A stretch of DNA of 64,000 bases from Streptomyces pyxinicus. Its GTDB lineage: Bacteria > Actinomycetota > Actinomycetes > Streptomycetales > Streptomycetaceae. The stretch is taken from positions 372,001-436,000 of the forward strand of contig NZ_JANUGP010000002.1 of NCBI RefSeq assembly GCF_024753135.1, read 5' to 3'. The notes beneath the pieces are model-generated. The model did not search any database, had not been told where the DNA came from, and saw only the letters and a program-made list of their open reading frames with translations. Positions 54,672-64,000 of this stretch are shown piece by piece; the stretch's first letter is position 1, and each line of letters begins with the position of its first letter. Both the position numbers and the translations under genes were made by a program.

Positions 54672-56366
54672 TCAGCCCAGCAGGCCGCCCACCAGGCCCG
54701 GCTGGCCCGTGGAGGTGCTGCTGCCGCCGCCGGACGAGGTGCCGCCGGTGCCGCCCGTCGAGGAGCCGCCGGTGCTGCCGCCGCCGCCCGTGCTGGTCGG
54801 GCCCGCCGAGGTGCTCGGGGCGCCGCCGACGGGGGCGGACCGGCGGGGCGGGACCTGGCCCGTGGTGCCCTGGGTCTGGGTGGGCGTGGTGGCGGTCGCA
54901 CCGCCGGCCGAGCGGGTCGCGCCGGGGGTGGCCGAGCCGGAGGGGCTCGCGCCGGCCGTGGCGCCGCCGGTGGGCGAGCTGGGGGCCGAGGGGGTGGCGC
55001 TGTGCCGCCCGCCGGGCTCCGGGAGCGGGGAGCCGGGCATGTTGTTGCGGGGGGCCTCACCGGGGCCGGGTACGACGACCCGGCTGGAGTCGCGGACCGC
55101 GCCGCCGAGCACGGAGCCGACGACCAGGGTGAGGCCGACGGTGACCAGCGTGACCAGGGCGCCGCGGCGCAGGACGTACCGGCGCAGCTCCCAGATGTCG
55201 GAGCGGGGGCCGAGGCGCCGCCAGGCACCGCCCGCGAGACGGCCGTCCACCGAGTAGACGGGGGCGCCGGCGATGATCAGCGGGGACCAGGCGGCCAGGT
55301 AGATGATGTCGGGGGCGTCGTAGGCGGGGACCGTCTTCCAGCTCACGGTGACGATCAGCGCGGCCGAGAGCAGGACGCCGAACACCGCCGCCACCCGCTG
55401 CCAGCAGCCCAGGACCGTGAGCACGCCCACGACGACCTGGAGGAAGGCGATGACCAGCCCGGAGCCCACGGGGTGGTGCAGGGCGAACTGGCGCATCGGC
55501 TCGGCCACGTCCCACGGGTGCAGGGTGTTGAGCCACGTGACCATGGAGCCGCGCTTGCCGCCGTCGAAGTAGACGGGGTCGCACAGCTTGCCCATGCCGG
55601 CGTAGATGGAGATGAAGCCGAGGAAGATGCGCAGCGGCAGCAGGACGACGCCGAGGTTCATCCGGCGGCCGGGGTAGTAGGCGTGCCGGGCGGGGTCGTC
55701 GCCGTGGCGTCGGCCGGTGCGCGGCCGGCCGTCGGCGTCGGCGGACTCCGCGTAGGCGCCGTAGTCGTCGTACTCGCCGTAGCCGTCGTAGCCGTCGGAG
55801 TTTCCGTAGGCCTCGAACTCGCCCGTGTCGTACGGCGGTTCGTCGTAGGCGCTGCCCGCCGTGCGCATCTGGGGCAGCAGGCGGGTGCCGGCGGCGTCGG
55901 GGGCGGTGCGCTGGTGGCCGACGAGGGGGGTCTCGACCGTCTGGTCCGGCCGGCCGCCGGTCCCGACGCGCGGGATGACCTGGGTGGCGCCCGCCGCGGA
56001 CTCCTCGGTGTGGCGGACGCTGCTGCCCCGCACGGCTTGGAGCAGCCGGTGGGCGCCGGTGTCGTCGGGGGCGGACCTGCCGCTCCACACGACGGGGCGG
56101 CGCCGGCCGGGCGCGCCGCCGGAGCGGCCCGCGGTGCCCAGGACCGGGGTACGGGCGGTGTCCTGGCCGGCGCTCGGATGCCGGGCGATCCGCGGGGAGA
56201 GGCCGCGCCTCGCCGACGCGCCGAGCTGCACGCGGAAGCTGGCGTGATTGACGATGACCTGCGCCGGATCGCTCGGCACCTTCACCATGCTCAGCGCGGG
56301 AGCGTCGTCGAAGCCCGACGGGCGCTCCCCCGTGAATGTGCGGGGTGTTCTGGTGTCCACACTCAT
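54672..56366 (-). CDS. DoxX-family membrane protein with long disordered ends
   Basis: A 564-residue protein. A 230-residue low-complexity head includes a Gly/Asp/Tyr-rich stretch (YGNSDGYDGYGEYDDYGAYA). The DoxX four-helix core follows (NLGVVLLPLRIFLGFISIYA, GSGLVIAFLQVVVGVLTVLG and the next two helices). A fifth hydrophobic segment precedes a 150-residue Gly/Ser/Thr/Pro tail ending TGQPGLVGGLLG. DoxX proteins are linked to thiol and redox balance; this family member is much longer than the usual 130-180 residues. It lies divergent from no gene and converges on the nucleotidyltransferase. Confidence 0.8.
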   Translation of the reverse strand: MSVDTRTPRTFTGERPSGFDDAPALSMVKVPSDPAQVIVNHASFRVQLGASARRGLSPRIARHPSAGQDTARTPVLGTAGRSGGAPGRRRPVVWSGRSAPDDTGAHRLLQAVRGSSVRHTEESAAGATQVIPRVGTGGRPDQTVETPLVGHQRTAPDAAGTRLLPQMRTAGSAYDEPPYDTGEFEAYGNSDGYDGYGEYDDYGAYAESADADGRPRTGRRHGDDPARHAYYPGRRMNLGVVLLPLRIFLGFISIYAGMGKLCDPVYFDGGKRGSMVTWLNTLHPWDVAEPMRQFALHHPVGSGLVIAFLQVVVGVLTVLGCWQRVAAVFGVLLSAALIVTVSWKTVPAYDAPDIIYLAAWSPLIIAGAPVYSVDGRLAGGAWRRLGPRSDIWELRRYVLRRGALVTLVTVGLTLVVGSVLGGAVRDSSRVVVPGPGEAPRNNMPGSPLPEPGGRHSATPSAPSSPTGGATAGASPSGSATPGATRSAGGATATTPTQTQGTTGQVPPRRSAPVGGAPSTSAGPTSTGGGGSTGGSSTGGTGGTSSGGGSSTSTGQPGLVGGLLG

Positions 56367-56494
56367 CTAACCGAGTGATGTGGAGTTAGGACACTGCCTT
56401 GACCGCCCGGATGTGTCCGGACCGCGTCAAAGCAGCCCCAGGCGCCACGAGGACCCCCGAATCACCCCGCAGGGGGTAGCTTTCGCACGCGCGT

Positions 56495-57433
56495 TCAGAC
56501 GCGGCGGCGAGCCGCCTCGTACAGCACGATCCCGGCCGCCACACCGGCGTTGAGGGACTCCGCGCCGCCCGGCATCGGGATGCGGACGCGGAAGTCGCAG
56601 GTCTCGCCGACCAGCCGGGACAGGCCCTTGCCCTCGCTGCCGACGACGATGACGACCGGGCCGCCGAGCGCCTCCAGGTCGCCCAGCTCCGTCTCGCCGT
56701 CCGCCGCGAGGCCGACGACCGTGATGCCGGCCTTCTTGTAGGCCTCCAGGGCGCGGGTGAGGTTGGTGGCGCGGGCGACCGGGGTACGGGCGGCCGTACC
56801 GGCGGAGGTCTTCCAGGCGCCGGCGGTCATGCCGGCCGAGCGGCGCTCGGGTACGACGACGCCGTGGCCGCCGAAGGCGGAGACCGAGCGGACGACGGCA
56901 CCGAGGTTGCGCGGGTCGGTGACGCCGTCGAGGGCGACGACCAGCGGGTCCTCGCCGTCGTCGTGGGCGGCGGCGACCAGGTCCTCCGGGTGCGCGTACT
57001 CGTACGGCGGGACCTGGAGCACCAGGCCCTGGTGGTTCAGGCCGTTGGTCATGCGGTCCAGCTCGGGGCGCGGGGCCTCCATGAGGTTGATGCCGCCGCG
57101 CTCGGCGGCGAGCTGGAGGGCCTCGCGGACCCGCTCGTCGCTGTCGATGAACTGCTGGACGTAGAGGGTGCTGGCGGGCACGCCCTCGCGCAGCGCCTCC
57201 ACCACCGGGTTGCGGCCGACGACCAGCTCGGAGGCGGACCTGCCGCCCCGGCGCTGCGGGGTACGGCCCTGGGCGCGGCGGGACTTGGCCGTGGCGGCGC
57301 GCTGCTTGGCGTGGCCCTTGCGCATCTCGGCGGGCGGGGTGGGGCCCTTGCCCTCCAGGCCCCGGCGCCGCTGGCCGCCGCTGCCGACCTGCGCGCCCTT
57401 CTTACCGGACATGCGACGGTTGTTCGCGGCCAT
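56495..57433 (-). CDS. rlmB: 23S rRNA 2'-O-methyltransferase RlmB (TrmH/SpoU family)
   Basis: A 312-residue SPOUT methyltransferase. A basic N-terminal region ([20 protein letters not shown] region) precedes the RlmB fold, with motif 1 in [20 protein letters not shown], motif 2 in [20 protein letters not shown], and motif 3 in [20 protein letters not shown]. It methylates G2251-equivalent of 23S rRNA. Same strand and order as cysS downstream-to-upstream, in the conserved carD-ispD-ispF-cysS-rlmB arrangement. Confidence 0.93.
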   Translation of the reverse strand: MAANNRRMSGKKGAQVGSGGQRRRGLEGKGPTPPAEMRKGHAKQRAATAKSRRAQGRTPQRRGGRSASELVVGRNPVVEALREGVPASTLYVQQFIDSDERVREALQLAAERGGINLMEAPRPELDRMTNGLNHQGLVLQVPPYEYAHPEDLVAAAHDDGEDPLVVALDGVTDPRNLGAVVRSVSAFGGHGVVVPERRSAGMTAGAWKTSAGTAARTPVARATNLTRALEAYKKAGITVVGLAADGETELGDLEALGGPVVIVVGSEGKGLSRLVGETCDFRVRIPMPGGAESLNAGVAAGIVLYEAARRRV

Positions 57434-57526
57434 GAGGTACCTGTCTCTGCTCTCTCGGGGAAGCTCGCGGTGAGCTTGTCGTACGGACGTCTACGGATGT
57501 CTTATGCAGACGGGTGTCTTATGCAG

Positions 57527-57554
57527 TGTGCCGCCCGGGGGCCCGGGCGGCACA
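57527..57554 (-). terminator. hairpin between cysS and rlmB
   Basis: A near-perfect palindrome, TGTGCCGCCCGGG and CCCGGGCGGCACA with two central bases. It lies 18 bp past the cysS stop and about 95 bp before the rlmB start. It may reduce read-through or act as an attenuator. Confidence 0.6.
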
Positions 57555-57571
57555 GTCGATCAAGGATTCGG

Positions 57572-58972
57572 TCAGCGGGCGCCGAGGCTCCAGCGCGGAC
57601 CCTGGGGGCTGTCCTCGATGGCGAGGCCGGCCTGGCCGAGCTGGTCGCGGATGGCGTCGGCGGTGGCCCAGTCCTTGCGGGCGCGGGCGGACTCGCGCTG
57701 GTCGAGGACGAGGCGGACCAGGCTGTCGACCACGCCGTGCAGGTCCTCGCCGCGATCCGACTCGCCGGCCCAGTGCGCGTCGAGCGGGTCGAGGCCGAGG
57801 ACGCCGAGCATCGCGCGGACCTCGGCGAGGCGGGCGACGGCGGCCTCCTTGTCGTCGGCGGCCAGCGCGCTGTTGCCCTGCCGGACCGTGGTGTGCACGA
57901 CGGCCAGGGCGCCCGGGACGCCGAGGTCGTCGTCCATGGCCTCGGCGAAGGCGGGCGGGACCTCGGCGGCGGGCTCGACGACCCCGCCGGCCAGCTCGAC
58001 CACGCGCTGCGCGAAGCCCTCGATCCGGGCGAACGCGGACTCGGCCTCGCGCAGCGACTCCTCGCTGTACTCGATCATCGAGCGGTAGTGCGGGGTGCCC
58101 AGGTAGTAGCGGAGCACGATCGGGCGCCACTGCCGGACCATCTCGCTGACCAGCACGCTGTTGCCGAGCGACTTGGACATCTTGTCGCCGGCCATGGTGA
58201 CCCAGGCGTTGTGCACCCAGTACCGCGCGAAGTCGTCGCCGTAGGCCTTGGCCTGGGCGATCTCGTTCTCGTGGTGCGGGAAGATCAGGTCGAGGCCGCC
58301 GCCGTGGATGTCGAAGGCGCTGCCCAGGTACTTGTGGGCCATCGCCGAGCACTCCAGGTGCCAGCCGGGGCGGCCGGGGCCCCACGGGGTCGGCCAGGTC
58401 GGCTCGCCGGGCTTGGCGGACTTCCACAGCGCGAAGTCGCGCGGGTCCCGCTTGCCGGTCTCGCCGTCGCCCGCGGGCTGGAGCAGGTTGTCCAGTTCCT
58501 GCCGGGACAGCTCCAGGTAGCGGGGGAAGGAGCGCACGTCGAAGTAGACGTTGCCGTCGGCCGCGTAGGCGTGGCCGCGCTCGATGAGGCCCCGCATCAT
58601 CTCGGTCATCTCGGTGATGTGGCCGGTGGCGCGGGGCTCGTAGGTGGGCGGGAGGCAGCCGAGGGCGGTGTAGCCGTCGTTGAAGGCGCGCTCGTTGGCG
58701 TAGCCGATCGACCACCAGGGGCGGTTCTGCTCACGGGACTTGGCGATGATCTTGTCGTCGATGTCGGTGACGTTGCGGACGAACGTCACCTCGTAGCCGC
58801 GGTACTCGAACCAGCGGCGCATGATGTCGAAGTTCAGGCCGGAGCGGATGTGCCCGATGTGGGGTGCCGCCTGCACGGTGGCGCCACAGAGGTAGATCGA
58901 GACGCAGCCCGGCGTGAGCGGGGTGAAGTCACGGATCTGCCGGGCGCTGGTGTCGTACAGGCGAATGGTCAC
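57572..58972 (-). CDS. cysS: cysteinyl-tRNA synthetase
   Basis: A 466-residue class I synthetase. The zinc-ligand cysteine in YLCGATVQ, the HIGH motif as [14 protein letters not shown], further zinc ligands in [14 protein letters not shown] and [15 protein letters not shown], and KMSKS as [14 protein letters not shown] are all present. Charges tRNA-Cys. GTG 58972 chosen as family start. It is a member of the carD-ispD-ispF-cysS-rlmB block. Confidence 0.97.
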   Translation of the reverse strand: MTIRLYDTSARQIRDFTPLTPGCVSIYLCGATVQAAPHIGHIRSGLNFDIMRRWFEYRGYEVTFVRNVTDIDDKIIAKSREQNRPWWSIGYANERAFNDGYTALGCLPPTYEPRATGHITEMTEMMRGLIERGHAYAADGNVYFDVRSFPRYLELSRQELDNLLQPAGDGETGKRDPRDFALWKSAKPGEPTWPTPWGPGRPGWHLECSAMAHKYLGSAFDIHGGGLDLIFPHHENEIAQAKAYGDDFARYWVHNAWVTMAGDKMSKSLGNSVLVSEMVRQWRPIVLRYYLGTPHYRSMIEYSEESLREAESAFARIEGFAQRVVELAGGVVEPAAEVPPAFAEAMDDDLGVPGALAVVHTTVRQGNSALAADDKEAAVARLAEVRAMLGVLGLDPLDAHWAGESDRGEDLHGVVDSLVRLVLDQRESARARKDWATADAIRDQLGQAGLAIEDSPQGPRWSLGAR

Positions 58973-59032
58973 GCCTCCAGAGTAGTGGGCGCGGGGCAGT
59001 GCCATGCGCCCACCGCCCGGGATTCCCGGGCC

Positions 59033-59437
59033 TCAGAGCATCCCGACCACCTTGCGCGCCGAGATCCGTACGACGACCCGCTCGGCGTCCTGCCCGGAGG
59101 CCGGGTTGAAGTCCGCGTACTTCTTGCCGGTGTACTTCACGCTCAGCTCGTCGATGAGGTCCTGGCCGCCCTCGGTGGTGGTCTCGGCGGTGCCGCGGAT
59201 CTCGGCGTACTCGTAGGGCTGCCGGGGGTCGGTGACGACGACGGTCACCCGGGGGTCGCGCTCCAGGTTCTTGTACTTGCGGCGGTCGACCGTGGTGGAG
59301 AAGAGGAGGGTGTCACCGTCGCGCTTCACCCAGACCGGGGACATCTGCGGGCTGCCGTCGGGCTGGACGGTGCCGACGACGATGAACACCTTCTCGTCGA
59401 GCAGGGACTTGAGCCGGTCGGACAGGGCGGCGGGCAT
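59033..59437 (-). CDS. PPOX-class, possibly F420-dependent, flavin-fold protein
   Basis: A 134-residue split beta-barrel: MPAALSDRLKSLLDEKVFIV, then GTVQPDGSPQMSPVWVKRDG and SVKYTGKKYADFNP near the C-terminus. It belongs to the pyridoxamine-oxidase-like group, many of whose actinobacterial members bind F420 rather than FMN. No catalytic assignment is possible. It sits between ispF and cysS but its 5' end is separated by about 60 bp from ispF, so it may be a separate promoter unit. Confidence 0.82.
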   Translation of the reverse strand: MPAALSDRLKSLLDEKVFIVVGTVQPDGSPQMSPVWVKRDGDTLLFSTTVDRRKYKNLERDPRVTVVVTDPRQPYEYAEIRGTAETTTEGGQDLIDELSVKYTGKKYADFNPASGQDAERVVVRISARKVVGML

Positions 59438-59542
59438 GGGTACCTCCGGGGCCTGGTGGCAAGTGCACGGTCTCGCTGTGCGGGTGGTCACTGTGCGGGT
59501 ACCCTCGCACGCTCTCGGCTCACCCGCACCCCGGGTTCCCGC

Positions 59543-60091
59543 TCAGCCCGCGCGCACCACCAGGGCCGTCGCCACCGCCATCAGCCCTTCTCCGCGGCCG
59601 GGGAAGCCGAGGCCGTCGGTGGTCGCGCCGGAGACGGAGACGGGGGCGCCGGCCGCCGCGGAGAGGACCCGCTGCGCCTCGTCCCGCCGCTTGCCGATCT
59701 TCGGGCGGGGTCCGACCACCTGGACGGCGATGTTGCCGATGGTGAAACCGGCCGCGCGGACGATCCGGGCCGCCTCGGTGAGCAGGACGGTGCCGGAGGC
59801 GCCGGACCACTCCGGGCGCCCGGTGCCGAAGTGCTGCCCGAGGTCGCCGAGCCCCGCGGCGGAGAACAGCGCGTTGCAGGCGGCGTGCGCGACGACGTCC
59901 GCGTCCGAGTGCCCGGCGAGTCCGGGGCCCTCGCCTTCCCACTTCAGGCCGGCGCACCACAGCTCGCGGCCGTCCTCGAAGGCGTGGATGTCGGTGCCGA
60001 TGCCGACCTGCGGCAGCACCGGAACGGGCGGCACGGGCGCGGACGGCACCGGCACGGGCGGCAGGGGCGCGGGCGGCTGCTCAGAAGCCAT
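59543..60091 (-). CDS. ispF: 2-C-methyl-D-erythritol 2,4-cyclodiphosphate synthase
   Basis: A 182-residue IspF. The metal ligands DxH lie in [37 protein letters not shown] follows, and the cytidine pocket is [20 protein letters not shown]. It is slightly long because of a Pro/Val-rich head ([18 protein letters not shown]). It closes the MEP-pathway ring after IspD and IspE. Its start overlaps ispD by 11 bases, so translation is coupled. Confidence 0.95.
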   Translation of the reverse strand: MASEQPPAPLPPVPVPSAPVPPVPVLPQVGIGTDIHAFEDGRELWCAGLKWEGEGPGLAGHSDADVVAHAACNALFSAAGLGDLGQHFGTGRPEWSGASGTVLLTEAARIVRAAGFTIGNIAVQVVGPRPKIGKRRDEAQRVLSAAAGAPVSVSGATTDGLGFPGRGEGLMAVATALVVRAG

Positions 60092-60854
60092 CGTTGAGCC
60101 TCCTGCGGGCCAGGACCGCCTCGGCGAGGACCAGGTCGAGCGGGCGGGTCACCTTGAAGGCCTCCTCGTGACCGGGTACGGCGACCACGGCCAGCCCCAG
60201 CTGCTCCACCATGCTCGCGTCGTCGGTGACGTCGCCGGTGACGCTCTCATGGGCGCGCACCAGGGCCGCCCGGTCGAAGCCCTGCGGGGTCTGCACCGCG
60301 CGCAGCCGGGCCCGCTCGGGCGTGCCGAGGACCGGCTCGGGGTCGCCGGCCACCGCGGCGGGCTCGACCTCCTTTACGGTGTCGGCGAGCGGCAGCGCGG
60401 GGACGACGGCGCGGGCGCCGTCGCGTACGGCCTCGATGACGGCGTCGACCGTGTCGACGGGGACGAGCGGGCGGGCCGCGTCGTGCACGAGGACGACGCC
60501 GTACTCGGGCGGCAGCGCGTCCAGGCCGAGCTTCACCGACTCCTGCCGGCTCTCGCCGCCGGGCACCACCAGGAAGTCGGTGCGCTCGGGCAGCGCGTGC
60601 GCGTCCAGCAGGGACTTGACCTCGGCGGCGCCGTCCGGCGGGGCGGCGACGACCACCAGGGAGACATGGCGGGAGGCGGCGAGGGCGCGGATGGCGTGGA
60701 TGAGCATCGGCGTGCCGTTCAGCGCGCGCAGCGCCTTGGGCGCGCCGGGGCCGAGGCGGACGCCGCGGCCGGCGGCGGGGATCACGGCGGCGACGGGTGG
60801 CTGCGCGGGCGAGGCGGGCGGCTGCGCGGACACGGGGCGCGTTTCGTCAGTCAT
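60081..60854 (-). CDS. ispD: 2-C-methyl-D-erythritol 4-phosphate cytidylyltransferase
   Basis: A 257-residue IspD. The nucleotide loop is [40 protein letters not shown] carries the catalytic Asp, and [20 protein letters not shown] is the dimer region. It joins MEP to CTP in the MEP isoprenoid pathway. ATG 60854 begins after a 440-bp gene-free region; an N-terminal Pro/Gln-rich stretch of about 24 residues precedes the fold. Confidence 0.95.
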   Translation of the reverse strand: MTDETRPVSAQPPASPAQPPVAAVIPAAGRGVRLGPGAPKALRALNGTPMLIHAIRALAASRHVSLVVVAAPPDGAAEVKSLLDAHALPERTDFLVVPGGESRQESVKLGLDALPPEYGVVLVHDAARPLVPVDTVDAVIEAVRDGARAVVPALPLADTVKEVEPAAVAGDPEPVLGTPERARLRAVQTPQGFDRAALVRAHESVTGDVTDDASMVEQLGLAVVAVPGHEEAFKVTRPLDLVLAEAVLARRRLNDGF

Positions 60855-61294
60855 CGGTTCCTGTCAGGTTTGTGTGCTCGACCCGGGTGGGTATGCGCTG
60901 AGGAGTGCCGGGCGCGACGCCTTGACCGGACCCCTTCCGTGACCCTGGTCGAGCCATCCGCCCGGGCCCGGCACGTCGAGTATCGGGGGGATCGGGAGCT
61001 TTCCTCGCGGGATTCGCGGACGCGGCGGGCCGCTGCGGATCCGGTGGCGCCGCGGAATCCGGTGGCGCCGCCGGGGGCGACGACGATGACGACGTCTCCC
61101 CGGGTCTTCCCGGGCCTCTCCGGACGATTACGACGTCTCTCCGGGGGAACCGGCACCGCATGCGCGGACGGACATGGGGACGAACATGCCGCAGCGCCCG
61201 GCGACAGGATCAGTGTCATCGGGCACCGCGGCATGTGCGTGAGCTGAGCGCGCTGAGCGTGCTGCGGGCGGCGAGGTGTCGCCGGCGCCGCGCG
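60855..61294. other. gene-free region between ispD and carD
   Basis: I see no convincing gene. The middle (about 61020-61080) has a short direct repeat, AATCCGGTGGCGCCGC-type, twice. A purine/pyrimidine-poor run follows, GACGACGATGACGACGTCTC. The promoter of ispD should lie near 60860-60950, and carD's stop is at 61295. Confidence 0.4.
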
Positions 61295-61777
61295 TCAGGA
61301 AGCGAGCACCTCGTCGAGCAGGGCCTCGGCCTTGTCCTCGTTCGTGTTCTCGGCGAGAGCCAGCTCGCTCACCAGGATCTGGCGGGCCTTGGCGAGCATG
61401 CGCTTCTCACCGGCGGAGAGTCCACGCTCGCGCTCACGACGCCACAGGTCACGCACGACTTCCGCGACCTTGATGACATCGCCGGAGGCGAGCTTCTCCA
61501 GATTTGCCTTGTAACGACGGGACCAGTTCGTGGGCTCCTCGGCATACGGCGCGCGCAGCACCTCGAAGACCCGGTCCAGCCCGTCCTGACCGACCACATC
61601 ACGCACGCCGACGAACTCCGCATTGTCCGCTGGCACACGTACCGTCAGGTCACCCTGGGCGACCTTCAGCACCAAGTAGGTCTTGTCCACGCCTTTGATC
61701 TGGCGAGTTTCGATGGCCTCGATCAGCGCGGCCCCGTGATGGGGATAGACCACGGTGTCGCCAACCTTGAACGTCAT
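61295..61777 (-). CDS. carD: CarD-family transcriptional regulator
   Basis: A 160-residue CarD. The N-terminal RNA-polymerase-interaction domain is [20 protein letters not shown], and the C-terminal DNA-binding part includes [20 protein letters not shown] and [20 protein letters not shown]. It stabilises open complexes at rRNA and other promoters. GGAAGGGG precedes the start with slightly long spacing. It heads the isoprenoid/cysS block; 614 gene-free bases lie upstream. Confidence 0.96.
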   Translation of the reverse strand: MTFKVGDTVVYPHHGAALIEAIETRQIKGVDKTYLVLKVAQGDLTVRVPADNAEFVGVRDVVGQDGLDRVFEVLRAPYAEEPTNWSRRYKANLEKLASGDVIKVAEVVRDLWRRERERGLSAGEKRMLAKARQILVSELALAENTNEDKAEALLDEVLAS

Positions 61778-62391
61778 GTGACAGGTACCCCTTCCGTGGC
61801 TATCCAGGGTAACACGGATACGGCGTCTTCTGAATGGCGTTTTCGCAGGTCAGGGCATATCTCGGGGCTTGACAACAGCAACCGGAACGTGCTGCGAGAG
61901 GCTCCCGGAAGCGGGTATTCGCAGGTCGGAGGGGCTCTACGGGCGGGACGAAACGCCCACGTCACACGCCCCGCGCACTCACCCCAAGTGGCGGAACATC
62001 CTGATATGTCCGCTTCCATACGTGCGACTTCCGCTACTCCGTTCGGTGGCCGGGGGCCGATGTGAGCCGTTTCCGGAATTGATCAACGGCAGTCGGCGGG
62101 GTGGCCGGTGATCAATATCGGGGGTGGCGGGCGCATTCCCTCACGGAAGTTTTGCGGGCGGTTTTACGAATGGCGCACGACGCCTCGTCAATGTGACGGG
62201 AGAGACATGGAGAGGCTCATGTGACAGGAGTGACGGGTGGTTCACGGGTACCCCCACCCGGAGGGATGGGCGCCGCTCGGGGAGGGTCGGGTGCGGTGGC
62301 GTCGGAACGGCTCGGTAACCTAGCGGCGCTGACAGACACTTAGGGTGGCTTTATAGGGAGCCGCCCGCGCGTTCAAGGAGATGCCGCCGCC
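61778..62391. other. gene-free region between carD and the lipoprotein gene
   Basis: No open frame has family character. TTGACA (61868-61873, plus strand) could be a -35 box but no gene follows it directly. The 3' part, about 62150-62340, is GA-rich with short TGTGAC/TGACGG repeats. It should hold the divergent carD and lipoprotein promoters. A PhoP (PHO-box) array was looked for and not found. Confidence 0.4.
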
Positions 62392-63069
62392 GTGAGCAGC
62401 AGCCTTCGACGCGGCGCCCTCGCCGCCTCCGCCATCGTCTTCTCGATCGCCTCGCTCGCCGCCTGCGGCGCCGGCAACAACTCGCAGACCCTGGAGATCA
62501 AGCCGGACAACGCGGCCACCAGCGTCGGCCACATCAAGGTCCAGAACGCGCTGATCATCACCCAGCCGGACCTGAAGGCGACCGGCCCCGCGGTGGTCTC
62601 CGCGACCGTGTTCAACTCGGACAGCAAGCCCCAGACCCTCCAGTCGATCAAGATCGGCAGCACCTCCACGGAGCTGAAGCCGGCCAAGGGCCAGAGCCTG
62701 TCCATCCCCGCCTACGGCTCCCTGGTCATCGGCGGCAAGGACAACGCCTCCGCGGTGCTCTCCAGCGGCCGTGAGGCGGTCCAGGACGGCAACGCCCAGG
62801 AGATGACCTTCACCTTCAGCAAGACCGGTGACGTGGGTCTGAAGGCGTTCGTGGTCCCGGCCACCAGCTACTTCGACAAGTGGGGCCCGAGCGAGATCCC
62901 GTCCGCCCCGGCCTCCGCGTCGTCCTCCGCCTCCTCCTCGGCGTCCGGCGCCGCGGGCGCGACGGCCTCCGGCACCGGCAAGCCGGGCAAGAACACCCCG
63001 TCGGCCGGCGCCACCGGCGGGTCGGTCACGCCGAGCGATTCCGCGTCCGGGTCGGCCGCGGGTCACTGA
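62392..63069 (+). CDS. lipoprotein, DUF461/copper-chaperone-like
   Basis: A 225-residue protein with a signal peptide ending in lipobox LAACGAGN, a beta-sandwich part (residues about 45-165: ATSVGHIKVQNALIITQPDL, then GPAVVSATVFNSDSKPQTLQ), and an Ala/Ser/Gly-rich tail. It resembles the DUF461/PCu(A)C group of exported, possibly copper-handling, lipoproteins, but the copper-binding residues are not evident. GTG 62392 start. Divergent from carD and followed by repeats and the phoP terminator. Confidence 0.78.
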   Translation: MSSSLRRGALAASAIVFSIASLAACGAGNNSQTLEIKPDNAATSVGHIKVQNALIITQPDLKATGPAVVSATVFNSDSKPQTLQSIKIGSTSTELKPAKGQSLSIPAYGSLVIGGKDNASAVLSSGREAVQDGNAQEMTFTFSKTGDVGLKAFVVPATSYFDKWGPSEIPSAPASASSSASSSASGAAGATASGTGKPGKNTPSAGATGGSVTPSDSASGSAAGH

Positions 63070-63112
63070 GCGGCCGTACCGGCTGCGTCAGGTCGTACCG
63101 GCTGCAACGGTC

Positions 63113-63262
63113 GTACCGGCTCGTACCGGCTGCATCGGTCGTACCGGCTCGTACCGGCTGCATCGGTCGTACCGGCTGCCATTCGAGCCGCCGCACTCGC
63201 CGCAGGCCGCCGCATCCGCCGTAGGCCGCCGCATCCGCTGTACGCCGCCGCACCCGCCGTAC
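63113..63262. repeat. two short tandem-repeat arrays between the lipoprotein gene and phoP
   Basis: A 28-bp unit (GTACCGGCTCGTACCGGCTG plus CATCGGTC) occurs twice at 63113-63168, with two shortened GTACCGGCTGC copies before it. A 19-bp unit of the form GCCGCCGCAYCCGCCGTAG occurs four times at 63187-63262. The arrays lie directly upstream of the shared terminator. Confidence 0.85.
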
Positions 63263-63302
63263 GCCGAAGGGCGGCGCCCCCGTCGGGGTGCCGCCCTTCG
63301 GC
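63263..63302. terminator. terminator of phoP (shared with the lipoprotein gene)
   Basis: GCCGAAGGGCGGCGCCCC pairs with GGGGTGCCGCCCTTCGGC around a 4-base loop, 18 positions with one mismatch or wobble. It lies 20 bp past the phoP stop. Confidence 0.9.
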
Positions 63303-63322
63303 ATGTCTCGGAGAGGTTCGGC

Positions 63323-64000
63323 CTACGGCTCGAACTTGTACCCCAGACCGCGGACCGTCACCAGATAGCGCGGCGCGCCCGGGTCCGGCTCGATCTTGGC
63401 GCGCAGCCGCTTGACGTGCACGTCGAGGGTCTTGGTGTCGCCCACGTAGTCGGCGCCCCAGACCCGGTCGATAAGCTGCATGCGGGTGAGCACCCGGCCG
63501 GCGTTGCGCAGCAGCATCTCCAGCAGGTCGAACTCCTTGAGCGGCAGGTCGACCTTGGAGCCGCCGACGGTGACCACGTGCCGGTCGACGTCCATCCGGA
63601 CCGGACCGGCCTCCAGCGCGGCCGGGGTGACCTCCTCCGGCTCGCCGCGCCGGCGCAGCACCGCGCGGATCCGGGCGACCAGTTCGCGGGAGGAGAAGGG
63701 CTTGGTGACGTAGTCGTCGGCTCCTATCTCCAGACCGACCACCTTGTCGATCTCGCTGTCCTTCGCGGTCACCATGATCACGGGGACGTTGGAGCGGCCG
63801 CGCAGCTGACGGCAGACCTCGGTGCCGGGCAGGCCCGGCAGCATCAGGTCGAGCAGGACGAGGTCGGCGCCGTTGCGCTCGAACTCGTCGAGTCCGTCGG
63901 GCCCGGTGGCCGCTACCGCGACCTCGAAGCCCTCCTTGCGGAGCATGTACGACAGGGCGTCGGAGAAGGACTCCTCGTCCTCGACGACGAGCACTCGGGT
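63323..64000 (-). CDS. phoP: response regulator PhoP, start codon outside the window
   Basis: About 225 residues are present, lacking only the first codon (the window ends TRVLVVEDEE). Receiver: acidic pair EDEE, phosphorylated Asp in LVLLDLMLPGLPGTEVCRQL, Thr in VIMVTAKDSE, Lys in DYVTKPFSSRELVAR. A winged-helix effector follows (LPLKEFDLLEMLLRNAGRVL, RLRAKIEPDPGAPRYLVTVR, then GLGYKFEP). It belongs to the OmpR/PhoB family and is activated by PhoR on phosphate starvation; phoR would lie beyond the edge. Identity as PhoP rests on the strong match to the Streptomyces sequence as I know it and on the neighbouring carD block. Confidence 0.93.
   Translation of the reverse strand, partial: TRVLVVEDEESFSDALSYMLRKEGFEVAVAATGPDGLDEFERNGADLVLLDLMLPGLPGTEVCRQLRGRSNVPVIMVTAKDSEIDKVVGLEIGADDYVTKPFSSRELVARIRAVLRRRGEPEEVTPAALEAGPVRMDVDRHVVTVGGSKVDLPLKEFDLLEMLLRNAGRVLTRMQLIDRVWGADYVGDTKTLDVHVKRLRAKIEPDPGAPRYLVTVRGLGYKFEP

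Noticed and set aside
56864..60097. A 1077-codon plus-strand open frame
   Set aside because: It runs antisense across rlmB, cysS, the PPOX gene and ispF, all of which have strong family motifs. It is a GC-bias artefact.
62235..62260. A PHO box (PhoP site)
   Set aside because: Only one GTTCAC-like unit was found; direct repeats at 11-bp spacing are needed.

Overview
The window is a high-GC chromosomal segment from a Streptomyces-type actinomycete. The evidence is the extreme third-position GC, GTG/TTG starts, XRE-DUF5753/DUF397 pairs, DasR-type operators, MsiK, a CdgB-like diguanylate cyclase, GroEL2 with a CIRCE element, and the actinobacterial order carD-ispD-ispF-cysS-rlmB beside phoP. About sixty genes are supported, many in divergent or convergent pairs separated by strong hairpin terminators.

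Layout. 1-2.6 kb: end of murQ, a PTS EIIBC gene and a TPR protein. 2.7-6.9 kb: an accessory cassette on the minus strand (LysR regulator, 111-aa helical protein, two-domain cupin, MFS exporter) with a perfect palindromic operator. 6.9-13.1 kb: a gene-poor stretch, an OYE-family oxidoreductase, small paired genes, XRE/DUF397 regulators and a Uma2-like nuclease. 13.2-22 kb: groEL2, a cold-shock gene, the thrC-cysO-like pair under a SAM-I riboswitch, a GpgS-like glycosyltransferase, otsA and otsB, with decayed copies of the otsB 3' end between the two ots genes. 22-27.5 kb: an amino-sugar locus (solute-binding lipoprotein, ROK kinase, nagA, PfkB kinase) around a double DasR operator. 27.6-40 kb: cdgB, a flavin reductase, GNAT, MarR with twin operators, arfB, terD, an M1 peptidase, a pentapeptide protein, an FAD oxidoreductase, a rhomboid-like protein, an APH-like kinase and a secreted protein.

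40.2-51.7 kb is a genomic island ending at a tRNA-Thr gene. It carries a STAND-type NTPase with a helical-repeat tail, a protein with two zeta-toxin domains, a divergently transcribed HTH-HTH-HNH-XRE-DUF5753 fusion, a tandem duplicate of that fusion's C-terminal half, a DUF574 methyltransferase and a DUF397 protein. The far end holds remnants of an integrative conjugative element (the end of a VirB4/TraC-like ATPase joined to the end of a tyrosine integrase) between a 43-bp direct repeat of the tRNA 3' half and the intact tRNA. The zeta/HTH-HNH pair and the STAND NTPase are the best candidates for an undescribed conflict or defence system; the LysR-cupin-MFS cassette is the second.

51.9-64 kb returns to core genes: msiK with a DasR-like site, a nucleotidyltransferase, a DoxX protein, rlmB, cysS, a PPOX/F420 protein, ispF, ispD, carD, a lipoprotein and phoP (start codon just outside the window). 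All functional calls come from reading motifs and from family knowledge; no database search was run.
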